Assembly (NCBI GenBank): GCA_000507305.1
Contig: DF239023.1
Span: 124,001-188,000 of the forward strand
Length of the DNA: 64,000 nt
Direction of reading: 5' to 3'
Source: Breviolum minutum Mf 1.05b.01
Lineage: Eukaryota; Sar; Dinophyceae; Suessiales; Symbiodiniaceae
Position numbers and translations under genes: made by a program
The notes under the pieces: generated by a model
Database searches by the model: none
What the model was told of the DNA's origin: nothing
Seen by the model: only the letters and a program-made list of their open reading frames with translations
Part shown: positions 45,442 through 56,668 of the stretch, one piece after another
How positions within the stretch are numbered: position 1 is the first letter of the stretch
Layout: every line of letters starts with the position of its first letter

Positions 45442-46710
45442 TATTGATTGGTTGCTAGGGATCCTTATAATAGCTTCTTATAATCCCAATATAACTGGGT
45501 AGTTTGTATAATCGCCTATATGCCCTCAACAATCAAGGTTTTGGTCACGGGCGCTCAGTTGGCGGTTGCAGTTTAACCCATCTGATAAATACACTCACTC
45601 GTCAAATTGGATCATGAAACCCCTGGGAAGTAGGGGTGAAAATAAACCATTTAAAACTACCACCTATAGTGATGTGTGTTTTTGTTTGGCCGCCACTGCT
45701 ACTCCTCTGATTTTATATTCATGGTGCTGCGTAAAGGGTGATAGGGCAAAAAAAAATAAAAAGATTGTAGACTGCACTGACATACCCACCCCCAGGACGA
45801 AGGATTGAACTCAAGGCCCCTTAATTCGGGAAGCATGATGGTTCATACACCCCTTATTGTTCAGGCAGGGTCAGCTCAGTCAAACAGGTTTCCTCGAAAA
45901 GCCATTCTATAAATCCCCCTTTGTGGCAGGCAAGATACCACTTGAACTACTTTTAATGAAGCAAAAATCCAACCAACCAGTTGATATATGGAGAATATCC
46001 AGTTTCTTTTAGTCAGGTTTCATACTAGGTATTTGGGGGATTTTGGAAGACTAGGCAACACAAGCCCCCAACTAAACAAATCTAGGGTTAAGGCGTCGAA
46101 CAACTCGTGGCAGGAACCCTACACCAGGTATGCTCGGTATGCTCAGTGCATGCTGAAAGGTTGCTCCGATTCTTTCAAAGTGCCCCACCGCCTCGACTAC
46201 ATCCCCAGGGCTCGAATGCTCCAAGTCTAGACTCTAGACCCGTTTCATGGATCAGGATCCTTCATAGATTTTACAAAAAAATAAGACAACTCAACTGCTA
46301 CAAAAAAAACTTCCATCTCAATCCTAACTTTACCCCCCCAAAACAAACATCAAACAAAAATCGTCACCCAAAAAAAAAAAAAACAATCCCTTGTTGACCG
46401 AAATTCACGGGACCTGCGCCCACCAACGAATGTGGTAAATAACGAAGAAAAGTAGAACGCCGGACCAAAAACCTGAGAGGAAGATAGTGGGCTCAATGCT
46501 TCGATCACCGAAACTGAGGTTAGGTATGACTTGATGCCAAAAACATACAAAAATCTCTGGAGGTATGACTGGATGTCTAAGGTTATCAATTTCAACGGGC
46601 CTTACGCGGCATTACTGTGGTGGTTCTCTCTTTGCCCGGTTTGGTGGTGCTGCTGGAGCTTAAGGAAACCAACCAAAAATTTCCATGAAAAACCGGGTTT
46701 TGGGGTCCAG

Positions 46711-47013
46711 AGGAAACTCGTAATTCACCAGGATAGCCTACTCCTGCCAAAGCAGGGACAGGCTACATTGGCAATGACCAAACGAAGGTGGTTTGATGGT
46801 TTGGAAAAGGTACCTCCAACCCTAGACATTTGAAGAATGGAACCCAAATGTCCCTAGTTTTGATTGGAAAAGACCTTCTTTTGGAGGCAAAACAAAGGAC
46901 AAATGGGTTCCACCTGAGGTGAATCGTGTTTTGTGGGGTCCAGTCATACCAAACCTCAGTATCGGTGGCCCTGGATGTCAAGGGCAATACAGAAGTTGTT
47001 GATCAGTCTGCAT
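46711..47013 (+). CDS. Unrecognised gene, two exons across a CCAAATACC-like element
   Basis: Exon 46711-46809 (acceptor GGGTCCAG, 33 codons): RKLVIHQDSLLLPKQGQATL, then AMTKRRWFDGLEK|GTACCTCC. Exon 46960-47013 (acceptor AACCTCAG): YRWPWMSRAIQKLLISLH|GTAAAA. Both phase 0. Another donor, GTTTGG, would join the second piece in a different frame (VALDVKGNTEVVDQSA), which also looks coding, so the exact join is open. Unknown function. Confidence 0.42.
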
Positions 47014-47194
47014 GTAAAAAATTGAGGGGTGGATACTGTTGATGGAAGACATCCTGCACCACCTGGGATGTATAAAACTCCGTAAATCATGGGATAAACT
47101 GCCTATCAACTGGTGCATCTCTTCCATTTATCGTACCACTTCTTTACATACCAAATTGGTTGATACTTGAATTGCTTGGAATGCCCTGTTTTAC

Positions 47195-47504
47195 CTGAGC
47201 ATAGTTTTTTCGAGTATTCCAGGATATGTAGCACAACTTGGCAGCAGTGGCTGCGTCGCGGGAATCGATCATCGAATCATCACCCATACCAGGCCCATAC
47301 CACAAGGGAATTGCATCCAAACAGCCAAAGCTCAACAAGAAAAGTAAACTACTTGGATGTCCCAGGAAGTTACTAGATGGATAGTAAATGGGTTATAACA
47401 CCAATATACCCCATTTATAAGTAGGTTATAACCCAGTTACCAACCACTTACTAAATTCCTGGGACATCCAAGTATATAAACTACTGCGGACCAAATAATA
47501 TGTA
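47195..47504 (-). CDS. Unrecognised exon pair split by a GGATGTCC-family element
   Basis: Exon 47348-47195 (acceptor CATCCAAGTAG from the element; 51 codons): LLFLLSFGCLDAIPLWYGPG, then DSMIDSRDAATAAKLCYISW, ending YAQ|GTAAAA. A 20-base exon 47504-47485 (YILFGP) would precede it in matching phase. The hydrophobic start could be a signal peptide or membrane helix. The plus strand is also open here in two frames, with a GTAAAC donor at the same element, so the strand is not certain. Confidence 0.42.
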
Positions 47505-47826
47505 CTGACTGGAAGTTTAACCGTTCGCCCCTGACAATTTACCTTCCCAAAATGAAAGTAGTCTTCCAACTATCATTTTTCACGGGGGGAGTTGTTAAAC
47601 GATTGGAGGTGTAATGCAGTAACGGCCAAAAGTTATCAAGGTTTACTTGTTGGATGTCCCACAAGGTTAGTAAATGGGTAATAACCTACTGACCAATGGG
47701 GTGGCATTGGGGTTATAATAATACTCACTGATCCTAACCTTTTACCAGCACTTCCTGGGAGATCCAAGTAAGTAACTCCTCTGGCAAACTTAACATGAGG
47801 ACAAATTCCTGATTCTCTCACGCAAG

Positions 47827-48141
47827 GCGACGCTCCTCAATCTCAAGCGCCTCGTCCGCCATGGACCGTCCCCTAACCATGCTGAACCTCAGCCTCCTCT
47901 CCTTCTGACACTCGGGTCCATGCATTCCAGGGTTCAAGCACCTCCTGCCGCCTCGGAATCAAGGGAGATGTCCTCCAAGCTTGGTGAGATCCCGTCAGGC
48001 CATGTGACCCTCCTTCATCACATGGTCCACCATGCCGTTCGATGTAGCCAATCGCCTCCCCAATTGGAATCACCAAGAAAGCCAGATCTGGGCGGGCTTA
48101 CAAATCGAGAGCCACAACAACTCTCCTGTGATACCCTGTGA
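47827..48141 (+). CDS. GC-rich open exon of 104 codons with stop
   Basis: Acceptor CTCACGCAAG, then ATLLNLKRLVRHGPSPNHAE, then LTLGSMHSRVQAPPAASESR, then LGEIPSGHVTLLHHMVHHAV, then LESPRKPDLGGLTNREPQ, stop TGA. No stops in 315 bases. Much GC-richer than the flanks. Pro/His/Ser-rich, so probably disordered. The minus strand is open over part of it (EGEEAEVQHG end; MVRGRSMADEALEIEERRLA), so the strand is likely but not proven. Confidence 0.48.
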   Translation, partial: ATLLNLKRLVRHGPSPNHAEPQPPLLLTLGSMHSRVQAPPAASESREMSSKLGEIPSGHVTLLHHMVHHAVRCSQSPPQLESPRKPDLGGLTNREPQQLSCDTL

Positions 48142-48147
48142 CATTTT

Positions 48148-48473
48148 TCACCGATAGTGTGAAAGAAAAGGTTCTAGAGGTTGTTTGCTCTTTTCCGAAA
48201 AAAAAAAAAACATTACTCTATATAATTGCCGACTTGGACCCCCAAAGTGTATCTTACTGTATTTTGTTTTGGGGCTTCTGGGGCTCCATAGATGTTCTCC
48301 AAATTGGCATCATGTTGGGCTTGGAGGATCATCCCAGGTAGTAAGTGGTTTATAATCCCGTAACAGGAGTTGTTGGCCTTCCAAACGACTTAAATGGATT
48401 TATAAATGGAAGTCATCCTAACTACATGATCCTCCAGGGAAGGTCCCCTTCATCGATTCCGAAAACAACTATG
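48148..48473 (+). CDS. Unrecognised gene pieces split by a TTGGAGGATC-type element
   Basis: Open frame to 48313: VKEKVLEVVCSFP, then TLLYIIADLDPQSVSYCILF, then WGSIDVLQIGI, ending AT|GTTGGGCTTGG in phase 2. Exon 48438-48473 (acceptor GATCCTCCAG) restores ATG and reads EGPLHRFRKQL, ending TG|GTTATT. The 124-bp intron is exactly the element. After the next element (GTTGGTGG family, 48475-48580) a frame WLFWWMLMFNRFTPEMFKDS continues. Function unknown; 5' boundary not fixed. Confidence 0.45.
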
Positions 48474-48595
48474 GTTATTTTGGTGGTTGAACCAACCCAT
48501 CTGAAAAATATGAGTCAAATATGGGAATCTTCCTCATTTTTCGGGGTGAAATTAAAACATGTTCCAAACCACCACCGAGATGGTTATTTTGGTGG
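48471..48595. mobile_element. GTTGGTGG-family copy flanked by a 16-bp direct repeat
   Basis: ATGGTTATTTTGGTGG occurs at 48471-48486 and again at 48580-48595, directly on both sides of the element. Removing the element and one repeat leaves the flanking reading frame intact (KQL, then WLFWWMLM). Confidence 0.7.
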
Positions 48596-49029
48596 ATGTT
48601 GATGTTTAACCGTTTCACCCCAGAAATGTTCAAAGATTCGATACACACAGTTTTTTTGTTTATCGCAAACACCACCCATCTTTGGGGGACATCATACGCA
48701 CATGTTAAAAAACATGTGGCGTCTATGTCTTGGACTTGTTTAAGATGCTTGGAACACGTTCCAAACATAGTCTCCCAAATGGTGATTTACCATGGTCGAA
48801 TCCGTAAAACGTCACCTAAAACAACTCCCAGATTCCCATGGTTTAAATCTGCGTTTCAACGAACAAAATCCACGGATCAGAATAGCAACTTGGATGTCCC
48901 GTTGGAAGTTAGGATCAATGGTTAGTAAATGGGTTGTTTCACCTAGCCTAGTTCTACATGGGGCATAAAGGGGTGAAATAACCCACTGATCCTAGCCTTT
49001 CACCGGCACTTCCAGGCCACGACATCCAG

Positions 49030-49092
49030 GCCGCAACGCAACGACCCCCCATTGCCCCCGTTGAGAAACTCATGATGCCAGCAGCTTGCAAG
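49030..49092 (+). CDS. Unrecognised 21-codon exon after a GGATGTCC-family element
   Basis: Acceptor CGACATCCAG is the element's end. The exon reads AATQRPPIAPVEKLMMPAAC, K, then GTATCT. Phase 0 at both ends. Upstream partner not identified (only a GC donor is available at 48884). Confidence 0.38.
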
Positions 49093-49837
49093 GTATCTGC
49101 CTTGGAGGATTGGCTGTATCTAGTGGATGGATAGGTGGATGTGATCAAGGGGTACATGAACCAAGCCATTTATACCTAAACTAACCACAACGACCACCAT
49201 AGTTGAGAACCCCCTTACTATACTAAATTGGATGATCCTTCGGGTGAACCCGTGGTTTTTTTTGGGGGGTAGGGAGTCGCTCAATAAGTGACCTTTTCAG
49301 GGGTGATTTTTGTGACATCCCTTTGGGGTGATCAATCCGGGGCACTTGGAAACCAGCTGGTAGATGCTGTAGTTACAAGCAGCTTCTCTAGTTTGGAGTG
49401 GCTTCTTCAGGACACATGTTTTTTTTTTGGGCTATGAAAATTCCCTACTTCGAGGTTCAGGATACGGATTGTAACTGGTTTATATGTAGGTTAATAACCC
49501 TAGGATTTGGGCACATGTAGCCCACTTATAGGGGTTTTTCCACCCTGGTTACTATCCACGTATCCTAAGTATCCTGAACCTCTAAGTATATCCAATCTCA
49601 TGAATTCCTGCTTGGGTTAACAGGAATTTCCATGATGAGCTAGATTGATCCCTGTTATAGGTACAAGAGATCCATATTATACTACCAGTAGTTGGTGGTT
49701 TCAACCCCTTTCAAAAATATATTAGTCAAAATGGGAATCTTCCCCAAGTTTCGGGGTGAAACTGAAAAATATTTGAAACCACATTCCAACATCATCTATA
49801 AAAAGTTATAGAACTTGTCGATACCCATGGGCTAGTA

Positions 49838-49902
49838 TCATCTCAGCCACATCTCCACCCATCCTGGTCCTTCCGGTCCTACGTAGCTCGCTTCATATAA
49901 AA
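49838..49902 (-). CDS. Probable C-terminal exon
   Basis: Strong acceptor TTTTTTCAG, then LYEASYVGPEGPGWVEMWLR and TGA. An alternative frame (ELRRTGRTRMGGDVAEMILA, donor GTATCG) overlaps. Flanked on both sides by GTTGGTGG-family copies (49692-49780, 49961-50053). Confidence 0.4.
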
Positions 49903-50069
49903 CTGAAAAAACAAAGCAACTTGCTATCCTGCAAGCCGTAAACACTAAACTCTACTAGTTGGTGGTTTCAAGCCAGTTGAAAAATATTAGTCAAAATGGG
50001 AATCTTCCCCAAATAGGGGTGAAAAACAAAAATATTTGAAACCACCACCCAGATAAACTCCATCTTCTT

Positions 50070-50120
50070 CCCCTCCCCATCCATCCATCCATCCATTCAT
50101 CCGTTCATCCATCCATCTTG
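50070..50120. repeat. CATC-rich microsatellite upstream of an ATG
   Basis: Tandem CCAT/CATC units (about ten, some degenerate) end immediately before the ATG at 50121. Confidence 0.8.
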
Positions 50121-50650
50121 ATGCGCCCGAATCGCGTGACATCGAATCATGTGACATCCCATCTGTTTAATGCAGGTCAGGCACCCAGCGGTATGGCATA
50201 CAACAACAGGAAAGAGCACAAATGTGCATATCCTGTACGTGAAACCATGTGGAACGAACCGGTTTTAAACTCCACCCCCACCCCCGATGTTTTGACACAC
50301 CATCATGATGCTGTGTTTACTACACCTCCCCAAAGACTAACACATCACCCCTAAAACGGATGCTTGGAAGACGTTTGCCTTTCCTTCATTTTCAGGTGCG
50401 AGAAATGTTAGTTTCAGGGAGGGTGGGTAGAACCAAAAAAAAAAAAACACAAAAAACAATCATCGTCCGAACAGCTCCCCTGGGAATTTCTTCTGACTAC
50501 CTGGGTTATACCTATACCTTCTGTTGGCCCCTGCCCAAAACCACCTGGAAAACTGTGAATAAATCCCTTGAAGGATGGGACCGCAATGGAATGCAATGGA
50601 TGGAAGCGTGGTTCGTGATCAGGGGTTACCACCAACCCATTTGCAACTAG
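50121..50650 (+). CDS. Small two-exon gene (about 137 aa), intron is a CCTGAAACTAACA-type element
   Basis: Exon 50121-50314 starts ATG: MRPNRVTSNHVTSHLFNAGQ, then APSGMAYNNRKEHKCAYPVR, then MWNEPVLNSTPTPDVLTHHH, ending GT|GTTTAC. Exon 50431-50650 (acceptor GGGAGGGTGGGTAG) continues in phase: TIIVRTAPLGISSDYLGYTY, then PLPKTTWKTVNKSLEGWDRN, then MEAWFVIRGYHQPICN, stop TAG. The 116-bp intron is the element almost base for base. An acceptor-like TTTAATGCAG inside exon 1 means the true start could lie further upstream. No family recognised. Confidence 0.55.
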
Positions 50651-50824
50651 ACTAACCCTTGGCACCTCACCATGGTTATGAACCTCTGAACCAAGTCCTT
50701 GGATGATCCTCCAATCCTTCAAAAATCACCAACAGACCCCTAGGTAAGGTAGTAGAGCTATTAGATACTCAAGTTTAGGGGTCCATCCAGTGGGTCCTGT
50801 TGGAGATTTCTTAGATCCAAGTAG

Positions 50825-51168
50825 TGTTTTATCTTTTGGTTGCCACGGGTCGCCTCCAAGCAGCTAAAGACACCATATCTGAAGTCTTCCACTTCCACAT
50901 CCTCAGAAAAAAAAAACAACTGGGAAAAGACTTGGGGAGAATTATCTGGGCAATTTATCATACCCTCCGGTAAACAAACATGGCAATGGAAAATCCCCAT
51001 CTTGAATAGATACATCTTCAAATGGTGGATTTTCCATGGCTATGTTAGATTACCGGAGTGTATCTGTTTTCCACAGAAAAAAAACACCCTCGACTTGAAA
51101 TCCTTCACAGCGAATTGTCGACTTTTAGAACTGGAATAATTAACGGCCGACCCTGCAATATCGAATGA
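50825..51168 (+). CDS. Last two exons of a gene, intron is a CCTGAAACTAACA-type element
   Basis: Exon 50825-50969 (acceptor CCAAGTAG): FIFWLPRVASKQLKTPYLKS, then SEKKNNWEKTWGELSGQF, ending TCCG|GTAAAC in phase 1. Exon 51077-51168 (acceptor TTTTCCACAG): KKHPRLEILHSELSTFRTGI, then INGRPCNIE, stop TGA. By base count 144+1 and 2+90. The 107-bp intron is the element; its CCCTCCGGTAAACAAACATGG arm contains the donor. Unknown function. Confidence 0.58.
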
Positions 51169-52250
51169 CTACCCTCCACAGAACCAGTCCATACTGTTGA
51201 TGGAAGAAATCCTGCTCACCTGTTGAGTTTGGCAGATCATTCCATTATTTACAGGGGTTTTTTGCATCCCATGTGGTGCAGGATTACTTCCATCAACAGC
51301 ATCCCACCAAAAGGTAACAGGAACATCATTTTCAGAAGTGGCGACTGGGGGAGGATTTATGTTATGTTCCCAAGAAAATATGCACATAAAACATGTAAAA
51401 CAACACATATCACATATATAATTTCCTTCCAGGTTCTTCCTTCATGACCCGTTGAATGTCCTAAATGGGGGTCACCTTTCACCCCCTAAAAGATCACAAG
51501 AAAAAACCCACCCACCCCACCCGGGTCACTGGGAAGAACCTGGGTTTATATCTCCCAAGTACCAAATAAAATATTCACAAGCTGTAGAGACCGAAAAAAA
51601 AAACTGAGAATGGTTTCTTACCCATGGGATCCATGCATGGTCCCCTCCCCACGAGTCTACACTCAAAGGTATCCACTAAGGGTATACAGGGTCATGATAT
51701 TTACCAACCCAAACAAAGCAAATCTCCGTGGTTTCAACCCCCTTGAAAAATATTAGTCAAATTGGATCATCTCCCCAGGTAAGGGTGAAAATAAAAATGT
51801 TTGAAACCACCACCCAGAAACAAATTGTTGTCCACGTTTGTTTCGAATGATTTCACAGCAAACCAACCCACCAAGTAAGTCTCAAGCCGTGCCCAAATAA
51901 AATCCCCAAACGGAGCCAGGGGCCACCCTACCTTTGAGTTTGGGTCTTGTAAACTCAACATCCCAAAAAAGGGGCACTTAAAGTAGACCTGCCAGGGAGG
52001 TGCTTTTTCGAAACCTCCCTTTCTATACGACGTTGATGCTTCAGAAATCCACCAGTTAACCAGTTGAGGTTGAGAGGTTGTTGGGGAGTTGAAAATCCCA
52101 TGTTTTACGAGGTTTTTTAACATGCAAACCGGTGGTGCTTGGCCTTGGGATTTCTGGAACCATCAACCCGACACCACAACGTTGGAGTGGCACGGGTCCC
52201 GGTGGGTCCCGGTGGGTCCCATGGGTCACATCTGGGTGTTTCCACTGCAG

Positions 52251-52339
52251 GTGCTTTGAACTCGGGCATCACTGGAGTGGACCTACAGCTTTCAACTCAT
52301 CACAAGGCACAAGGGTGGTGGGACAAAAATCTGTTACTG
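52251..52339 (+). CDS. Unrecognised exon ending on a GTTGGTGG-family donor
   Basis: Acceptor CCACTGCAG, then ALNSGITGVDLQLSTHHKAQ, then GWWDKNLLL, ending |GTTGGTGG. The donor GT is the first base pair of the element (52340-52437). Open sequence also precedes the acceptor (VPVGPGGSHGSHLG), built on a GGTCCCGGTGG tandem. Confidence 0.42.
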
Positions 52340-53231
52340 GTTGGTGGTTGAACCAACCCATCTGAAAAATATTAGTCAACATGGGTTCATCTTCCCCAAA
52401 TAGGGATGAAAATAGAACATATTTAAAACCACCATCTAAGTTATAAGATATAAGATTTATAAGTACTTGGAGGATCATCCCATTTAGTAAGTAGATAGGA
52501 TCATCCCCATTTATAAGCCATGGAGTTCGGCCATTTGGAAAGGGAATAACCCCAGGTAGGGGACTTACTAACTATAGACTATGGTTACTAACCACTTACT
52601 AAGTGGGATGATCCTCCAAGCAGGGGCCCATGTCTCTCCATTTACAGGGGTGAAATAACCTCAGCTACTAGGTGAAATAACCCCCAGTTACCCAGTCATC
52701 CCTCAAAAATTGAATGGGACCTTACCAACGGACCCGTAAGGAAGTTTCTAGGGCTATTAGATTCTCAGGTTTAGGGGTCCGTTCAGTGGGTCCTCCCAGT
52801 TATAAGTAAGGGTCCATAGCTCAATGTATAGGGGTTATAATCCCCAGTTACCCATATATGTTTGGCCATTTAAAGGGTGACATAACTCCATTTATAACTG
52901 CTGGGGGGCGCACCTTGTACATCCCTGAGATCTAACGAATAGAAATCCTGAATCAACAGATTTTACAAAAGAGGTACCTTTTTTCATTGCACCCATTTTT
53001 CAGTATCTAATTTATCTTATGTTTTTTTTGGTGCGGGGATGTTTCTTTTGTTTTGTGAGTGAGTTTTTGAACTTTTAAGCCCCTCCTGTTTCACGAAATG
53101 CAGACGTTCATTTCGGTGAGGTGAGGTGTTTGGATCCAATGTAGGGAAGGTGTGGAATCAAAGGTGATGAAAAAAGTGGTGATTTCGACAAATATCAAAA
53201 ACTTGGTGATTCAAGCCGTGACCTTTTTGGG

Positions 53232-53235
53232 ATGG

Positions 53236-53302
<67 letters not shown>
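53232..53302. repeat. (GAT)n microsatellite, about 23 units
   Basis: Uninterrupted GAT repeat inside a copy of a GGTCACCTTTTTGGGATGGTGATTTGTGACC-like element, at a spot where other copies (near 490-510 and 24650) have a single GGTGATTTG. It expanded in place. Confidence 0.92.
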
Positions 53303-53304
<2 letters not shown>

Positions 53305-55825
53305 GTGACCTTTTGACAGGGGTCAAGTCACCTCCAACTACTGTAGGGGACAGGATCGTTACACACCGAAAACTAACATGAGAATGGAACAACACCATTC
53401 TTGATAGGAGATACATCTTCATTCACCGTTGCTTTTCCAGCCAGTCAACCGTTAGTTTCCGTTTTTCTTAAATCTGCTTTGCAAACCCAGATACCAAAGC
53501 TTGGTATAGCACCAGCCCAGAAGCACGATCTCGGTGCGTGTGGTCAACCCCCCAAATATCATGGGGAGGATCTAAGATAGCTAAGGGTCTCCCCCAAACT
53601 TGATAGTCCCTTTAATAACCAGGTGGTTCAGCCGCCGTGACCGAACTTCATCATCTTATCATCTTTTCATCCCCAATACGTTGAAGGTCACATACCACCA
53701 CGTGAAACTCACCATCCCAAAAAGGTCACATTTTCGCAGAATTGCCAGGTGCCAGGCATGACTTTCTTGTGGGGGTGGTGGCTGCTTGGGGAGGTGGGCC
53801 CCTTGGATTCCTTGTGCTGAGATAACACATGCCAAGAAGCCAACCCAAAAGAAATCCAGTCTCCCAAAGTCCTACTATTGATGGAAGAAATCCCAAGGCC
53901 AACCAGCTGGCATATATAAAACCTCGTAAATAATGGGATTTCAACTACCAGCTATCAACTGGTAACTGGTGAACGCCGGATTTCTGAACCATCAACAGTA
54001 TGCTTTCCATCAACTGGTTTAGGAATTTCAAGTTGATGGAAATTAACGTCGCAACGGCTGTTTTTCAGGCACCTTCAATAGGGAATCCTTAATATTGGGT
54101 ATATGAACCCCCCCCTAAGGATCCGTTTCTATGTCCTAAGAATGGGATGAATTTTCATATCTACAACTCCTATGACCTCCGGGATGGGATATTTAGACCA
54201 TCAATCCATCCTGAATTTTCGGGGAAGGGGTCGGAGGATTAGGGATATGTCAAGGGCAGGCAAGTCTGCAAGTACTCCCCGGAAAACGAACGAATGTCCC
54301 CTGAACCTCAATGGTTGGTTCAGATGTATTTCCTTTTGAAATAGTCCCTTTTTTTAGGGGACATGTTAGTTTTCCGGGGTGTAATCCATTTTGTGGAAAT
54401 CCCAATCGCCTTCCAGGGAGACTATCCTCTCCATTTTTTTGGGCTGCAAAAAGGGGAAAGCCGGTGCCATGAAATGTGAACCCTTGTCATGGTTACACTA
54501 GGTAATATGGTAGTACACTAGTGGGTATAGTTGGTGGTTCAACCCATCTGAAACATATTAGTCAAATTGGATCATCTCCCGGTATGTCCAAAGGAAGGGA
54601 TTACACCAAAAAGACCTACTGTAAGGATAGGATTGGAACCCAAAAAATCCTACTCTAGGAACGGGTTTGGATTCGTAGGACAGAATTCTACTGGAACCGG
54701 TGCCCATATAGTAAATGAGGCTTGGTTTATGATACGATATAGATATACCAAATGATTATCCAACATTTACACATCCAACAAACAAATGCATGTTTGAAGC
54801 TACAAATCCATGTGCACAAGTCATCAAATTACATCAAATTACCTACTACTTGTATCCCAAGACATCCTAAGACCTGAGAATCGTATGACTGGACCCCAAT
54901 TTTCATACCAATCCAACACCTTCTGGGGAGGTATTTGGATGTCTAGGGTATACCATGCATCTTAGTTTATACAATGCATACGTCCAAAGGATTCCTGGTG
55001 GAAATGCACACGGGGCTTGAACAAAACAGCTATGTTTTGAAGAGTTCATTGAGCCAAGAAAGGAGGACTTTTGAAGAGGACTTTTCAGTGATTGGTGTCC
55101 ATCCATATGGGTGTTTCCAAAAATAGGGGTACCCCAAAATGGATGGTTTATAATGCAAAACCCTATTAAAATTGATATTTTGGTGGTACCACTATTTTCG
55201 GAAACATCCATATCGATCCTACACTCTGCAGGCATAAAGAGATTATTCTAAGCCAGAAACTTCTGCTGATACAGAAACCCTTGAACGACACTATCACGCA
55301 CTTTAACCATCAACTGTCCCTATAACTATAAAGGTGGTTGGCGCTCAACCCCCACCTTGTTGCTCATTTGCTCGTCATTTAGTGCGGAAAACGGCTATCC
55401 ATATCTCTTTTGCTCATCACTAAGCAGAGCCCAGATGAAAATATTCCTTAGGCAGGTCAAGAATGCACACCTGCCAAACACATCAACATCAGTGGAATTC
55501 AATAGCCATGTTTGGTTCTAAGTTATAAGTATGTTCTAAGTCCTTTCCAGTCATCTCCCGAACGGATTCAGGGGCTCGGTATGAACGAAAGAACCCCCTC
55601 CAACACACAGCTCATGAGGTGAGATAAGGTCTTGATAAAAATTCGCAGCTCCAAATCGTTTGGGCATGATTTAGAGGATGGGCAACTGGAAAATGTAGGT
55701 TAAGTCAACCCAACTTACTAAAGATCCCTACCATTTTGCCCCGAGTACCCTCCATGATCCTTGGATTCTTCAACCCCCAACTCATCCTTGGTTTAACTGG
55801 TGAAAGATTGGATCCCCTACCAAAC

Positions 55826-55931
55826 CAATGTAGACACAAATGCTGGCGGCAATGATGCCCACTGACATCCATGCGGCATCACGTTCCTGCTCTGCTCGCG
55901 ACAAATCGAGGTGGAGATGAAGCATAAAATC
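55826..55931 (-). CDS. Exon with a membrane helix
   Basis: Acceptor CCCAACCAG, then DFMLHLHLDLSRAEQERDAA, then WMSVGIIAASICVYI, ending G|GTTTGG. 35 codons plus one. Charged helix followed by a hydrophobic one, compatible with a membrane protein. A GGATGTCC-family copy (55945-56060) lies just upstream in the preceding intron. No family recognised. Confidence 0.5.
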
Positions 55932-56668
55932 CTGGTTGGGTTAATACTGGGATGTCCTGATGGTACTTGGTAACTGGAGTATAACTCCTGTGTAAGTAGG
56001 TTGCAAGTCCCTTAAGTAGGTTATAAACCAACTTACTAACTGGATACTAGCTTCCCAGTGGAGATTGGTAAAACATGTATAATGATGGTTCCATTTTAAA
56101 CCATCAGGATAAACCAGGATTCTTTCAAATACTACCTATGCTCATTTTAAACGAGTGATAATTGCTTCTGAAACAAAAACAACATACCTGGATAGTATGC
56201 CCTACACACCCAAACAACCAAGTTATTTTTCATTACTTGAAGTCTTCTTAAGGTACACCAAGCCCAAATAATGACACAGCGGAACACAACACAGTCCCCC
56301 GTTCGGAAGAGCTTTGCAGCCAGTGCGATACAACCTTTGTTGTCATGGATGTTTCTTTGTTCAATCCTTGCTTTGCCCGTTGCTCCCATTGATTTCTCCA
56401 CTTAGATTTGCTTGTCCGATGCTTGGAAAAAGTAAACAATATAGTGTGGTCTAATGATGATTTACCATGGTACAAAACAACACCTAAAACAAATCCAAGT
56501 CCATGGCCACGACTTATCCCATGTTTTTTTTGAAACCAAACATATCATGAATGAACTCTGGAAGGTGGATGAAATGGAGGTGAAAAGACAATGCCATGTG
56601 ACTTGTTTTTGAGACAAGTCAAGATGGAGAGAACGTAGTTTTTGTGACAGATCTTTGAACAAACCCAC

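Noticed and set aside
47195..47348. Plus-strand exon alternatives at the same place (YVAQLGSSGCVAGIDHR; CSTTWQQWLRRGNRSS)
   Set aside because: They have usable splice sites too, but the minus-strand reading is longer in clean frame and has better composition. Kept as a caution in that entry.
53195..53422. Minus-strand ORF with a long isoleucine run
   Set aside because: It is only the translation of the GAT microsatellite.
54950..55090. Minus-strand frame KSPLQKSSFLGSMNSSKHS
   Set aside because: Open but bounded by elements on both sides, with no convincing splice sites.
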